Origin: Methylotenera_A sp031417915
GTDB taxonomy: Bacteria; Pseudomonadota; Gammaproteobacteria; Burkholderiales; Methylophilaceae
Length of the DNA stretch: 64,000 bases
Assembly: GCA_031417915.1 (NCBI GenBank)
Contig: JANOWN010000008.1
Span: forward strand, 1 to 64,000
Direction: 5' to 3'
This document shows, piece after piece, positions 41,332-49,976 of this stretch. The translations under genes were made by a program, and so were the position numbers. Below the pieces are notes generated by a model. The model was not told where the DNA came from and made no database searches. It saw nothing but the letters and a program-made list of their open reading frames with translations. Position 1 is the stretch's first letter. Each line of letters starts with the position of its first letter.

Positions 41332-43083
41332 ATGCCTATGATTCCAGAAAGTTTTATTCAAGAATTGCTCAACCGCGTTGACGTGGTCGATGTGATTGAT
41401 AAATCTGTGCCGCTGAAAAAAGCCGGTGCGAATTACTCTGCTTGCTGCCCGTTCCACAATGAAAAATCTCCTAGCTTTACCGTCAGTCCTACTAAGCAGT
41501 TTTACCATTGTTTTGGTTGCGGTGCGCATGGCACAGCCATTGGCTTTTTGATGGAATATGCGGGCTTGAGCTTTATCGAAGCGATTCACGATTTAGCCAA
41601 GAATGTCGGTATGATAGTGCCCAAAGAAGATTCTACGCCGCAATCGCGCGAAGCTGATGCGCAAAATAAAACTATTAAACTAGGTTTGCAAGAAAGCCTG
41701 CAACAAGCCGCCAATTATTACAAAGCCGAGTTAAAAAAATCGGAACGCGCGATTGAGTATTTAAAAGGCCGTGGCTTAAGTGGCGTAATAGCCGCTAAAT
41801 TTCAAATTGGCTACGCGCCAGCAGGCTGGCAGAACTTGCAAAGCGTTTTTTCAAATTATGAAAATGAGGCTTTGCAAATAGCAGGTTTGGTGGTGGAAAA
41901 CGAACAAGGCAAACGTTATGACCGTTTTCGCGATCGTATTATGTTTCCGATTCACGACCCAAAAGGCCAAGTCATCGGCTTTGGCGGGCGCGTGATTGAT
42001 AATGAAGACACGCCAAAATATTACAACTCGCCCGAAACACCATTATTTCAAAAAGGCCATGAGTTATATGGTTTGTTTGTCGCGCGTCGCGCTATTCGCG
42101 ATGCTGGCCGCGCCTTGGTGGTAGAAGGTTACATGGATGTGGTGGCGCTTGCGCAATACGGTATTGAATATGCAGTTGCAGCACTAGGCACAGCCACTAC
42201 ACCATTTCATATTACTAAACTCATGCGCCAAACTGATGAAATTGTATTTTGTTTTGATGGCGATAACGCTGGCCGCACTGCTGCTTGGCGGGCGGCGATG
42301 AATGCGCTGCCAGCCTTAACCGATGGCCTAAAGCTACGTTTTTTGTTTCTGCCCAAAGAGCATGATCCTGATAGCTATGTTCGCGAATTTGGCAAAGAAA
42401 AGTTTGAGTTGGAAATGCAAAGCGCCATGCCGCTTTCGCAATATATCGTGCAGCATTTAAGTGAAGAAAACCCGCTAAGCGCACAAGAAGATAAAGTGAA
42501 ATTTTTGAACGATGCCGAGCCGATTTTGCGGCAAATTGTCGCGCCGCGATTTTCGCTGATGTTGCGCAAACGCATTGCAGAATTGGCTGAAGTGACGGAT
42601 GCAGAAATGCAAAGTTTGTTGAAATTGCCGGCGCCAAATAGAGCGCCAGTCAAGGCAACACAAAAGCAATCGCGCGCGCCACTTTCGATTAAAAAGCGTT
42701 TTGTGTTGATGTTGTTAATGCAGCCGAGTTTAGCTAAAACTGAACATTTAAATTTTGCACAAGGTTTTGGAGAGGAAAACATGCTCCTACAAGCCAGTAT
42801 CCATGCGGCTCTCGAGCAACCTCAATCGAAGCCAGCAACTTTATTGCACACAATTGAATCGCAAGTTGACCCAAGGTTGCTGCATGAAATTCAGCGCGAA
42901 CTGCAATTGTTAGACGAAAGTTTGGATTTTGCGCTTGAATTTGAGGGCGCGCGTACCCAACTTGTTGATATGACACAGCAAAAGCAGGATGGCGGCATGT
43001 TGGATGCGCTGAAAGAAAAGCCATTAAGCATGCTAACCGCCGAAGAGCGCGAAATGTTGAAAAAATTAACTGCCAAAAAATAA
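41332..43083 (+). CDS. dnaG: DNA primase DnaG
   Basis: 583-residue replicative primase. CHC2 zinc domain (CCPFHNEKSPSFTVSPTKQF then CFGCG) near residues 40-65, RNA-polymerase core and TOPRIM domain (ALVVEGYMDVVALAQYG; CFDGDNAGRTAAWRA). Beyond about 440 lies a helicase-binding C-terminal domain. Residues about 484-496 of that region are encoded by DNA closely resembling the window's hairpin repeat family. Two nearby ATG codons (41332, 41338) are both possible starts. Confidence 0.95.
   Translation: MPMIPESFIQELLNRVDVVDVIDKSVPLKKAGANYSACCPFHNEKSPSFTVSPTKQFYHCFGCGAHGTAIGFLMEYAGLSFIEAIHDLAKNVGMIVPKEDSTPQSREADAQNKTIKLGLQESLQQAANYYKAELKKSERAIEYLKGRGLSGVIAAKFQIGYAPAGWQNLQSVFSNYENEALQIAGLVVENEQGKRYDRFRDRIMFPIHDPKGQVIGFGGRVIDNEDTPKYYNSPETPLFQKGHELYGLFVARRAIRDAGRALVVEGYMDVVALAQYGIEYAVAALGTATTPFHITKLMRQTDEIVFCFDGDNAGRTAAWRAAMNALPALTDGLKLRFLFLPKEHDPDSYVREFGKEKFELEMQSAMPLSQYIVQHLSEENPLSAQEDKVKFLNDAEPILRQIVAPRFSLMLRKRIAELAEVTDAEMQSLLKLPAPNRAPVKATQKQSRAPLSIKKRFVLMLLMQPSLAKTEHLNFAQGFGEENMLLQASIHAALEQPQSKPATLLHTIESQVDPRLLHEIQRELQLLDESLDFALEFEGARTQLVDMTQQKQDGGMLDALKEKPLSMLTAEEREMLKKLTAKK
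42780..42818. repeat. hairpin-repeat-like segment inside dnaG
   Basis: Reads ATGCTCCTACAAGCCAGT... TATCCATGCGG ... CGAGCA. Aligned with copy C it shares ACATGCTC, then 18 of 21 bases across the loop (AAGCCAGTATCCATGCGG versus AAGCCAATATCTATGCGC), then GAGCA. The terminal arms TGCTC/GAGCA still pair over 5 bp. It is translated as part of DnaG (LLQASIHAALEQ). Confidence 0.55.
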
Positions 43084-43166
43084 AACTTAAAATAAAATCA
43101 ACGCTCTATCAAGCAGCTTGATTAAAAGTTAAGCAAATTTGCATTAAAATTAGAGGTAATTTGAGG

Positions 43167-43172
43167 TATAAT
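43167..43172 (+). promoter_or_regulatory. probable -10 element of rpoD
   Basis: TATAAT 58 nt before the rpoD start. The best -35 at 18-nt spacing is the weak ATTAAA (43143-43148). Upstream is AT-rich with the palindrome GCAAATTTGC. Confidence 0.4.
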
Positions 43173-43229
43173 CGCGGGTTTCCGTAATTGCGCGATATTC
43201 AAAACAGAGCCTTATAGATAGGACGTGGC

Positions 43230-45176
43230 ATGGCCAGACCAAAATCAGATAAAACATTAGAAAAAGAGCGCTTAAAGCTCGCTGCAGAAGCGGCACTTGA
43301 CCCAGCAGCGATGGCGATGGACGCAGAAGCGCGTCGCTCGCGCCTGAAAACGCTCATTATTTTGGGCAAAGAGCGCGGCTATTTAACTTACGCTGAGATT
43401 AACGATCACTTGCCAGATGATGTGCAAAACTCTGAGCAAATCGATGGCATTATCGGCATGATTAATGACATGGGCATTCAGGTGTACGAAGAAGCGCCCG
43501 ATGCTGAAGTATTGCTGATGTCGGATGCTCCGCCACCTGTCACTGACGAAGACGCGGTAGAAGAAGCAGAAGCTGCACTGGCAACCGTAGATTCTGATTT
43601 CGGCCGCACCACCGACCCTGTGCGTATGTATATGCGTGAAATGGGCACGGTAGATTTGCTTACGCGCGAAGGCGAAATTGAGATCGCCAAACGTATCGAA
43701 GATGGCCTGAAACATATGGTGCAAGCTATTGCCGCTTGCCCGACGACGATTACTCAACTGTTGAAAATGGTAGAACAAGTTGAAAAAGATGAAATTAGCG
43801 TGGATGATTTGGTCGATGGCTTAATTGATAGCGATATTGGCTTGGAAGATGCGATTGCAGCTGAAGCGGCCGAGGAAGAAGAAGTAGAAGCTGAAGAAGA
43901 CGAAGATGACGACGAAGATGGCGCAAAAGCTGCGGCCATTTCTGCCGAGGCGCTGGCTAAATTAAAAGAAGAAGTATTGAAGCGTTTTGCGGTGATTCGC
44001 AAGGCGAATACGGCGATGAATGTGATTCGCGAAAACCAAGGCTCGCAAGATGCGAGCTATAAAAAGCTGCATGAAACTGTGTTGGAGGAGCTTACCGCGT
44101 TTCGATTCTCGGCCAAACAAGTAGAAGCTTTGTGCGAGCAAGTGCGTATTTTGGTAGAAGAAGTGCGTAGCCACGAGCGCAAAGTGATGGATTTTTGTGT
44201 GGACAAATCGGGCATGCCACGCACGCATTTTATTAAGAGCTTTCCTGGTAACGAAATTAATTTAAGCTGGCTTGATGGCGAATTGCGCCTAGAGAAGCCT
44301 TATATCGAGCGCTTGGTGCGCTACAAACATTCTATTGTAGATCAACAAGATAGGTTGATAGCGTTAGAAGTTAAAGTCGGCATTCCGATTAAAGAGCTGA
44401 AAGAAATCAACAAGCAAATGACCACGGGCGAGGCGCGTGCGCGTCGTGCCAAGCGTGAGATGATTGAAGCGAACTTGCGATTGGTGATTTCGATTGCTAA
44501 AAAATACACTAATCGCGGCCTGCAATTTTTAGATTTAATTCAAGAAGGCAATATTGGCCTGATGAAAGCCGTGGATAAATTTGAATATCGCCGTGGCTAC
44601 AAGTTTTCGACTTATGCTACTTGGTGGATTCGCCAAGCGATTACGCGCTCAATCGCCGACCAAGCGCGCACCATTCGCATCCCCGTGCATATGATAGAGA
44701 CGATTAATAAAATGAATCGTATTTCACGTCAAATTTTGCAAGAGACAGGCATCGAGCCAGACCCAGCAACGCTGGCAGAGAAGATGGAAATGCCAGAAGA
44801 TAAGATTCGCAAAATCTTAAAAATTAGCAAAGAACCAATCTCAATGGAAACGCCGATTGGTGATGATGAAGATTCGCATTTGGGCGATTTTATTGAAGAT
44901 AATACAACGCTGGCACCGATGGAAGCGGCTGTTTATGCCAGCTTGCGGGATGCCACCAGCGAAGTGCTTGAATCACTCACTCCGCGCGAAGCTAAGGTGC
45001 TACGTATGCGTTTTGGTATTGAAATGAACACTGACCATACGCTGGAAGAAGTGGGCAAACAGTTTGATGTGACGCGTGAGCGTATTCGCCAAATTGAGGC
45101 AAAAGCGCTACGTAAACTGCGCCATCCAACGCGCTCAGAGAGACTACGTAGCTTCTTGGAAACTGGTCAAGACTAG
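43230..45176 (+). CDS. rpoD: RNA polymerase primary sigma factor RpoD
   Basis: 648-residue sigma-70. Region 1.1 lies at the N-terminus, region 1.2 near 130 (TDPVRMYMREMGTVDLLTREGE), then a long acidic non-conserved region (EEEEVEAEEDEDDDEDG). Region 2 (RLVISIAKKYTNRGLQFLDL; GYKFSTYATWWIRQAITR), region 3 and region 4 (TLEEVGKQFDVTRERIRQIEAKAL; LRHPTRSERLRSFLE) are complete. Last gene of the rpsU-dnaG-rpoD cluster; a tRNA follows. Confidence 0.97.
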   Translation: MARPKSDKTLEKERLKLAAEAALDPAAMAMDAEARRSRLKTLIILGKERGYLTYAEINDHLPDDVQNSEQIDGIIGMINDMGIQVYEEAPDAEVLLMSDAPPPVTDEDAVEEAEAALATVDSDFGRTTDPVRMYMREMGTVDLLTREGEIEIAKRIEDGLKHMVQAIAACPTTITQLLKMVEQVEKDEISVDDLVDGLIDSDIGLEDAIAAEAAEEEEVEAEEDEDDDEDGAKAAAISAEALAKLKEEVLKRFAVIRKANTAMNVIRENQGSQDASYKKLHETVLEELTAFRFSAKQVEALCEQVRILVEEVRSHERKVMDFCVDKSGMPRTHFIKSFPGNEINLSWLDGELRLEKPYIERLVRYKHSIVDQQDRLIALEVKVGIPIKELKEINKQMTTGEARARRAKREMIEANLRLVISIAKKYTNRGLQFLDLIQEGNIGLMKAVDKFEYRRGYKFSTYATWWIRQAITRSIADQARTIRIPVHMIETINKMNRISRQILQETGIEPDPATLAEKMEMPEDKIRKILKISKEPISMETPIGDDEDSHLGDFIEDNTTLAPMEAAVYASLRDATSEVLESLTPREAKVLRMRFGIEMNTDHTLEEVGKQFDVTRERIRQIEAKALRKLRHPTRSERLRSFLETGQD

Positions 45177-45257
45177 AAAAGTTTACTGTTTTATTTTTAG
45201 CCAAAGCTGACAAGAAAAAAGAGCGAAGACAGTACATTTGGGTATGACAAGCGAAGT

Positions 45258-45284
45258 TTGACATAGTCAGGTTTGAGATAAAAT
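45258..45284 (+). promoter_or_regulatory. probable tRNA promoter
   Basis: Perfect -35 TTGACA (45258-45263) and -10-like TAAAAT (45279-45284) at a short 15-nt spacing, 24 nt upstream of the tRNA. Confidence 0.5.
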
Positions 45285-45307
45285 AGAACACTAGAAAAAA
45301 GTTTTCG

Positions 45308-45386
<79 letters not shown>

Positions 45387-45392
45387 ATACGC

Positions 45393-45427
45393 AAGCGGCT
45401 TACAGCGATGTAAGCCGCTTTTTATTT
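45393..45427 (+). terminator. Rho-independent terminator of the tRNA gene
   Basis: AAGCGGCTTAC / GTAAGCCGCTT perfect 11-bp stem followed by TTTATTTT. Confidence 0.92.
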
Positions 45428-45440
45428 TCCAAGCTTTCCG

Positions 45441-45468
45441 ATAATATTAGACAGTTGTCTAATATTAT
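45441..45468. other. 28-bp perfect palindrome between tRNA-Ile2 and integrase
   Basis: Arms ATAATATTAGACA and TGTCTAATATTAT (13 bp each) around a GT centre, with no T-run or GC-rich stem expected of a terminator. Together with the palindrome at 45488 it lies exactly in the gap between tRNA and integrase, where attachment or excisionase sites of tRNA-targeting elements occur. Confidence 0.6.
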
Positions 45469-45487
45469 TAGCTCAATTAAGTCAATT

Positions 45488-45505
45488 TTGGCACTTAAGT
45501 GCCAA
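45488..45505. other. 18-bp perfect palindrome spanning the integrase stop codon
   Basis: TTGGCACTTAAGTGCCAA; the integrase TAA on the minus strand lies at its centre. Could be a terminator stem for the integrase or part of an attachment region. Confidence 0.5.
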
Positions 45506-46583
45506 TTTTTCTAGTATTTGACATCACAGGTTTATTGAGTCTAGCCTTGATGTAAATCTCAGTAGTAGTAACTGAGTCATGTCCAGCGAGTGCCTGAATA
45601 TACTCTAATGCAATACCGCTTTGATACATGTCAGTTGCACCCTTCCCTTTAAGATCATAAATTCCAAATGGTTTAGGTTTGACGCCTGTATTAGCTTCCA
45701 TTATTTTACGATATTTGTTTAATGCAGCTGCAAAGACAGAATTAAAACCATCTGATGTGTAGGGCTTACCTTCTCGACTTAGAATAAAAAATCTATTTTG
45801 TGTTTTAGTAGTTGATTGAGCATTTGAGTTTTCAGAAGTTTGTGTGCCATAAAGTGCCTGCCTAATATCTTCTGACATAATAATTTCTACAGTCGCTCCA
45901 GTTTTACTTTGGAGAACACTTAACACCTGAATGTTATGACCCTCAATAATGCGTTCCACAACATTTGTTGAATTTAATCTAAGTAAATCACAAGGTCTTT
46001 GCAGTGTTCTGTAGACTAAAGTCATCATACACTTTACATTTTTACTGGCTAAATTGAATACTGCCATATATTCTGCATCATCAATTAATCGAATGCGTTT
46101 AGTTTCAGGGTTGCGTCTCACACCTCTGCATGGGTTATTTAGAACAGTACAACCCCAAGCTGGGTGTCGCATAGCCCACGTATACATATGAGAAAGTAGC
46201 GACTTTTCACGATTTGCGCGTATTGAACGGGTTTGTCGGTTTTCTTCAAGGTATGCACCAACATGTCTAGCCTGTACATCCTGTGGACGCATTTTCCCAA
46301 AGAATGCTTTTAAATATTGAGCTTCTTTTAAATTGTCTTTGAACGTACGTTTTGCTTTGGCAGTTGCAGCATAAAGGCTTAAATATTCATCCAATAATGC
46401 TGAGATAGTGCCCAAATCTTCATTTGGCTGCTCAAGATGTGCCCATGCCACACGCATTTCACGTTCTTGACCTGCAGTAGCTAATCGTTGCCACTTTCCA
46501 TTTGGATGTACAAAATAGTATGCTCCATGCTTCAAATATACGCGTGGTGGCAAATCTTTTCTAGCTTTCCTAGATCTGCCCAT
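45495..46583 (-). CDS. tyrosine-type phage integrase
   Basis: 362-residue integrase. Arm-binding N-terminus (LPPRVYLKHGAYYFVHPNGKW), core-binding domain (TISALLDEYLSLYAATAKAKRT) and catalytic domain. Box I Arg is in YRTLQRPCDLLRL, the C-terminal GHDSVTTTEIYIKAR supplies His/Gly and the Tyr nucleophile. Box II reads YDLKGKGATDM where relatives have DLRAKAATD, so its Arg is replaced by Lys. Orientation toward tRNA-Ile2 suggests this gene integrated the element. Overlaps the DUF4224 gene by 14 nt. Confidence 0.87.
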   Translation of the reverse strand: MGRSRKARKDLPPRVYLKHGAYYFVHPNGKWQRLATAGQEREMRVAWAHLEQPNEDLGTISALLDEYLSLYAATAKAKRTFKDNLKEAQYLKAFFGKMRPQDVQARHVGAYLEENRQTRSIRANREKSLLSHMYTWAMRHPAWGCTVLNNPCRGVRRNPETKRIRLIDDAEYMAVFNLASKNVKCMMTLVYRTLQRPCDLLRLNSTNVVERIIEGHNIQVLSVLQSKTGATVEIIMSEDIRQALYGTQTSENSNAQSTTKTQNRFFILSREGKPYTSDGFNSVFAAALNKYRKIMEANTGVKPKPFGIYDLKGKGATDMYQSGIALEYIQALAGHDSVTTTEIYIKARLNKPVMSNTRKIGT

Positions 46584-46854
46584 TAGCGCTCACTTTTTTG
46601 ATTTTATTGCGAAGACTCTTAAAGTTTGGTTCGGTTTCGAAAGTTGGTTTATCAGGCTGATTTAATGCAATCACATTGTTTGTTGACGCTAAAAGGCGGC
46701 GCCTTTCTTCTATCTGTATGTAAGTGATGCGGGGTATGCCGCGCGCATTAGTCTCAACGTAATAGCCCTTGTTGCTAAGCCAGCTTGATTGTTTACTAGC
46801 AAGCTTATAGCCTGTTAATTCTTGCAATTCATTATTCGTTAGAAACAAACCCAT
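46570..46854 (-). CDS. DUF4224-domain protein (integrase-associated)
   Basis: 94-residue protein whose N-terminal half is the DUF4224 domain (FLTNNELQELTGYKLASKQSSWLSNKGYYVETNARGIPRIT-like, split by key residues LT-ELTGYK and GIPR). The family is regularly encoded immediately upstream of phage integrases and may act as an excisionase or directionality factor. Coupled to the integrase by overlap. Confidence 0.8.
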   Translation of the reverse strand: MGLFLTNNELQELTGYKLASKQSSWLSNKGYYVETNARGIPRITYIQIEERRRLLASTNNVIALNQPDKPTFETEPNFKSLRNKIKKVSANGQI

Positions 46855-46988
46855 TCCTTAAAAGTTATTCTTACTAACAGAATACATATTTAAAAAATTT
46901 GTCAAATTTAAGCAAATATTTTGCGTACTTATTTGGGTCAGTTTGTTTAAAAATATAGTTAATCCATTGGGGTATTGCATAAAAATAC

Positions 46989-47957
46989 CTATTTTTTCTT
47001 TTTGCCGAAATATGTATTTGTGATAGCAGTTCTAGTGTGACCAAGCTCGCCTGAAATCTCTTTTCTGGCCTGAAGCTCATTATCGGCGTCAGAGCAGGAC
47101 AATGACTTTTTTATAGGCGCGTCGTGACCTGTGATTTTTTTAATGCGGTTTTGCGCATATTCGCTTCTAAGACCATGCCCTGTAACCCCTAGTCCCATTT
47201 TTGTAATCTGGAGTTTAGTCATGACATAGTCGAAGCGTCGAAGAGCCTGCTTCAAGCTCCTGTTGTGACTTGCAAGAGATTGGCTTGGAGTTACCAACGC
47301 TCTTGCTCGGCTTAAAAGCTCTTTTTGGGATTCCATCAAGACGGGAACTTTGCGTTCACGCCCCCCTTTCGCCCCACGTGAGATTTGCACTAATAACCCC
47401 TCATCCGAAGTATGAGGAGTGAACATAACTGCCTCCTTCCTACGGAAGCCAAATGCCCGCATGAATTCCACCGCAATCGCCACACAAGTATCCATGGCTC
47501 TTATTTTTGTTAAAACTTCATCAAAGTCAACGCTATTCCCACTCCAGCTTTTATCTACTTTTGTGATGTAATCGCGCTTAACCAAAGCTGGGTCACTGAA
47601 GTAGCATTCAGTTTTGCGGACCATGCCAGCTTTGCCAAGCCAAATATTTGCAAATACTCGAATAACACTTAGTCTGGTTTGAATAGTGGAGGCGCCAAGG
47701 TTTTGCTTTTCCCACAATTCTGCCAATGCAACGACATGTCTTTCTTTGAATTTTGTAGCATCTTCAAGTTCTGGGAAGCGTTTTAATAGAAACTTAAAAA
47801 CTTGTTTTAAAATCCGCCTGCGAGCTTGGCGGGTCGAGCTACTGGCAACCGAGCCGTTCGCACGAACTCCGTTATACTTTTTTAAAATGTCATGTAGAGA
47901 CACTCCAAGTCCGCTACTTAATCCTTTGCCAAAACCGCTGTTGTTTTTATTTGCCAT
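46989..47957 (-). CDS. second tyrosine recombinase (integrase-domain protein)
   Basis: 322-residue recombinase of the Integrase_1 type, different from the first. SAM-like N-terminus (RRRILKQVFKFLLKRFPELE), catalytic Arg in RAFGFRRKEAVMFTP, HGLRSEYAQNR supplying His-x-x-Arg, ELGHTRTAITNTYFG supplying His and the Tyr. The full catalytic set is present. Such proteins often sit in integrative elements, where their partner site is unknown. Faces the same way as the other integrase. Confidence 0.85.
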   Translation of the reverse strand: MANKNNSGFGKGLSSGLGVSLHDILKKYNGVRANGSVASSSTRQARRRILKQVFKFLLKRFPELEDATKFKERHVVALAELWEKQNLGASTIQTRLSVIRVFANIWLGKAGMVRKTECYFSDPALVKRDYITKVDKSWSGNSVDFDEVLTKIRAMDTCVAIAVEFMRAFGFRRKEAVMFTPHTSDEGLLVQISRGAKGGRERKVPVLMESQKELLSRARALVTPSQSLASHNRSLKQALRRFDYVMTKLQITKMGLGVTGHGLRSEYAQNRIKKITGHDAPIKKSLSCSDADNELQARKEISGELGHTRTAITNTYFGKKKK

Positions 47958-47987
47958 TTACATATACCTTAAAATATAGTTAAAAAA

Positions 47988-48284
47988 TTAGAATGCAAAT
48001 TTAGAAAGCAAGCTTTCTTGGCCATACTTAAAAATATAATCACTGGCTAAATCCATTGTTTCCAACATGATATTTACCCCTTTATAATTAAAAGAATGGA
48101 TTTTCGAATTAACGTCATCCACAGTTGCTATTGCCCAATAGCTAAAACCCTTTTGCTGTTTAGGTCTGCGTCCCACCTGCCACCAGTGGGAATCTAATTT
48201 CGACAGGCGTCTAAAGTCAGTAAAATTACCAAATTTAAGCTGTGATATTTCACATTGCCAAAAACCAGCTTTTTGCGTCACCAA
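47988..48284 (-). CDS. hypothetical protein
   Basis: 98-residue protein without recognised domain. It begins VTQKAGFWQCEISQLKFGNF and is rich in aromatic residues (WWQVGRRPKQQKGFSYWAIA), with a hydrophilic C-terminal half. No signal peptide or TM helix. Same strand as the downstream recombinase, 30 nt away. Could be an element-specific accessory protein; function unknown. Confidence 0.55.
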   Translation of the reverse strand: MVTQKAGFWQCEISQLKFGNFTDFRRLSKLDSHWWQVGRRPKQQKGFSYWAIATVDDVNSKIHSFNYKGVNIMLETMDLASDYIFKYGQESLLSKFAF

Positions 48285-48756
48285 AATTCCTGGCTCAGCT
48301 TATGCGCCCAAAGACGCTTTTTGATATGCTTGTCCCTTGGGGCAAACAAAACGTTGAATCATTTACAACGTGATTAGGACTTTAATTCATTCCCTACCAT
48401 TGAGTGAGTAAACATAGAGTACTAAAACGACCTATATCTGATTTAGTTGTGATTGCAGAAACAAGAATTTAACGGTGCTGAGTCAGTTAAAAAAGCTAAG
48501 CGAAAAATTCATTCACTCGCCGTTTTTTTTCGTCGCATCTTGCACAGGCAATAGATATAAGGTTTACAGCGCATAATTTCGCGCCTCTCTTTTCGTTAAT
48601 GTTGTAAATAATTGGAAATGAAACTTGAATAGTGTGTATCAGAAATGAAAGTGCCTACCATTTTTTTGGTAGGCACTAAGGGCGAGGTGAAGCATGCAAT
48701 CTAAAGTTTGATTTGGCCTTACTGACTGTTAAGACTTTCTACAGCTTGGAGTTGGT
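48285..48756. other. 472-nt region without convincing genes
   Basis: No supported coding frame. Contains a perfect 11-bp hairpin at 48650-48677 (AGTGCCTACCA / TGGTAGGCACT, loop of six T) and several AT-rich stretches. The hairpin may terminate the minus-strand transcript from 48757-49113 only weakly, since its T-run is in the loop. Confidence 0.5.
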
Positions 48757-49113
48757 CTAGCTTTTGCCTACCTCTCCTGTCCTGTACAAGACCATATTGC
48801 ACTGATTACATTTATGAAATCTTTTAGTATCCGCATTGGATTCATAGCCATATTGCTTGATGTTGCGAGAATTGCAGTGATAGCACTTGGTGCCATCTTT
48901 AGTTTTGCACTCAGCGTAGGACTCCCAGTATTGTTCTATTGTTGCCCATGCCAACCACTTTTGCTCTATTTTGCGAGCGGTATGCCAGTCAATAATTGGC
49001 ATTAAAACGATGAGGTAGATGGGTAATATCGTTACCAGAAAAAATAGAAAGCCAAAAGCCGCCCACTGAATTAATTTGAAAATGCCTATAACAATAATAT
49101 CAGTCATATTCAT
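48757..49113 (-). CDS. membrane protein with C-terminal zinc ribbon
   Basis: 118-residue protein. Two hydrophobic helices in the first half (IIVIGIFKLIQWAAFGFLFFLVT; ILPIYLIVLMPII), then a cytoplasmic tail with a CxxC...CxxC zinc-ribbon (KCYHCNSRN ... HKCNQCN). No known family recognised. Followed on the same strand after 6 nt by a smaller TM protein gene, so the pair may be an operon. Function unknown. Confidence 0.6.
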   Translation of the reverse strand: MNMTDIIVIGIFKLIQWAAFGFLFFLVTILPIYLIVLMPIIDWHTARKIEQKWLAWATIEQYWESYAECKTKDGTKCYHCNSRNIKQYGYESNADTKRFHKCNQCNMVLYRTGEVGKS

Positions 49114-49119
49114 ATCCCC

Positions 49120-49383
49120 TTAGGCCAAAATAAATAAAGTCACTACGACATACCACCAATACTTTTGCCGCCTAGCCATCTTCTTGAAATCAATGTCAGC
49201 CCGCCCATAGCGCGCCTCACGACTAAAAAATTCCATTAAGATTTCTTGGTCTGGGATTTCTGGAAATCTTTGTTCAAATCTTAGCCAGACCTTCTCACAG
49301 CCATTACCTTTGCCGCGTAGCATCGCGGGGATGCTTCTTGGGTCTGATATTGCAAAATCCACCATACATAAATTCTCTTTCAT
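49120..49383 (-). CDS. small C-terminally anchored hypothetical protein
   Basis: 87 residues: hydrophilic N-terminal part (FAISDPRSIPAMLRGKGNGC, FEQRFPEIPDQEILMEFFSRE) and a single C-terminal TM helix (YWWYVVVTLFILA), suggesting a tail-anchored inner-membrane protein. Start 49383 has AAAAGGATGAGTAATG nearby. Adjacent to the zinc-ribbon membrane protein. Confidence 0.55.
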   Translation of the reverse strand: MKENLCMVDFAISDPRSIPAMLRGKGNGCEKVWLRFEQRFPEIPDQEILMEFFSREARYGRADIDFKKMARRQKYWWYVVVTLFILA

Positions 49384-49482
49384 TACTCATCCTTTTTAAA
49401 AAGTAAACTTTTGTCTTTCTAAATTCTAATTAGCATAAAAAAGTTTTTGCGCAACTTTAGCTATTTTTTTACGAACATAAAA

Positions 49483-49504
49483 ATGGCTGGTCTACACCAG
49501 CCAT
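49483..49504 (-). terminator. terminator-like hairpin for the minus-strand membrane gene
   Basis: ATGGCTGG-TCTACA-CCAGCCAT; read on the minus strand it is followed by TTTTTATG. Lies 35 nt after the stop of the gene at 49539. Confidence 0.65.
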
Positions 49505-49538
49505 CTTGTTATTGCATGTCCTGCTATGACGCTCAGCG

Positions 49539-49862
49539 CTACAGTATTTTATTGACGCCCAGTTTCACAAATAGCATGAAGTAGGTGAGCGGCCATGCTA
49601 AAAATAGTTTTAGCTTCTCTGATGTCACATTGGCCAGCGTGTTATACATCGGATGCCACTCAATGAGTTTGGGCAGTATCGCTTTATTTAAATAAAACCC
49701 AGCAGCTAAATAGAAAAAGAACGCCAGCCCACCAAACACATCGACATAATTAGCGATCACCACCATCAATATAAATATGCCTAAACAGCCAGCCCAATGC
49801 ATGAATGCTGTTCTTAAGCGCATTGTTTCACCTACTTGCCCTTGTTCAATTTGATCCATCAC
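49539..49862 (-). CDS. hypothetical multi-span membrane protein
   Basis: 107-residue protein with about three hydrophobic segments (FMHWAGCLGIFILMVVIANYV; FGGLAFFFYLAAGFYL; LFLAWPLTYFMLFVKLGV). No motif identifies a family. Start could be either of two adjacent ATG codons. Stands alone, divergent from the XRE regulator. Confidence 0.6.
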   Translation of the reverse strand: MMDQIEQGQVGETMRLRTAFMHWAGCLGIFILMVVIANYVDVFGGLAFFFYLAAGFYLNKAILPKLIEWHPMYNTLANVTSEKLKLFLAWPLTYFMLFVKLGVNKIL

Positions 49863-49976
49863 TACCCCTTATTAATTAATAAATTTTATCTGTTATAAAA
49901 CGTACCACTTATCTGTAACGCAGCAGATAAATGAATAGTATACATTGTAGTTATATATTGTGCATTTTGAATAAAT

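Noticed and set aside
46874..47080. 68-codon frame overlapping the end of the second tyrosine recombinase
   Set aside because: It overlaps a recombinase with an intact catalytic domain and has no family signature or ribosome-binding site.
47171..47190. ATGCCCTGTAACCCC inside the second recombinase, like the left arm of hairpin copy B
   Set aside because: Neither the loop core nor the right arm follows, so it is probably a chance match.
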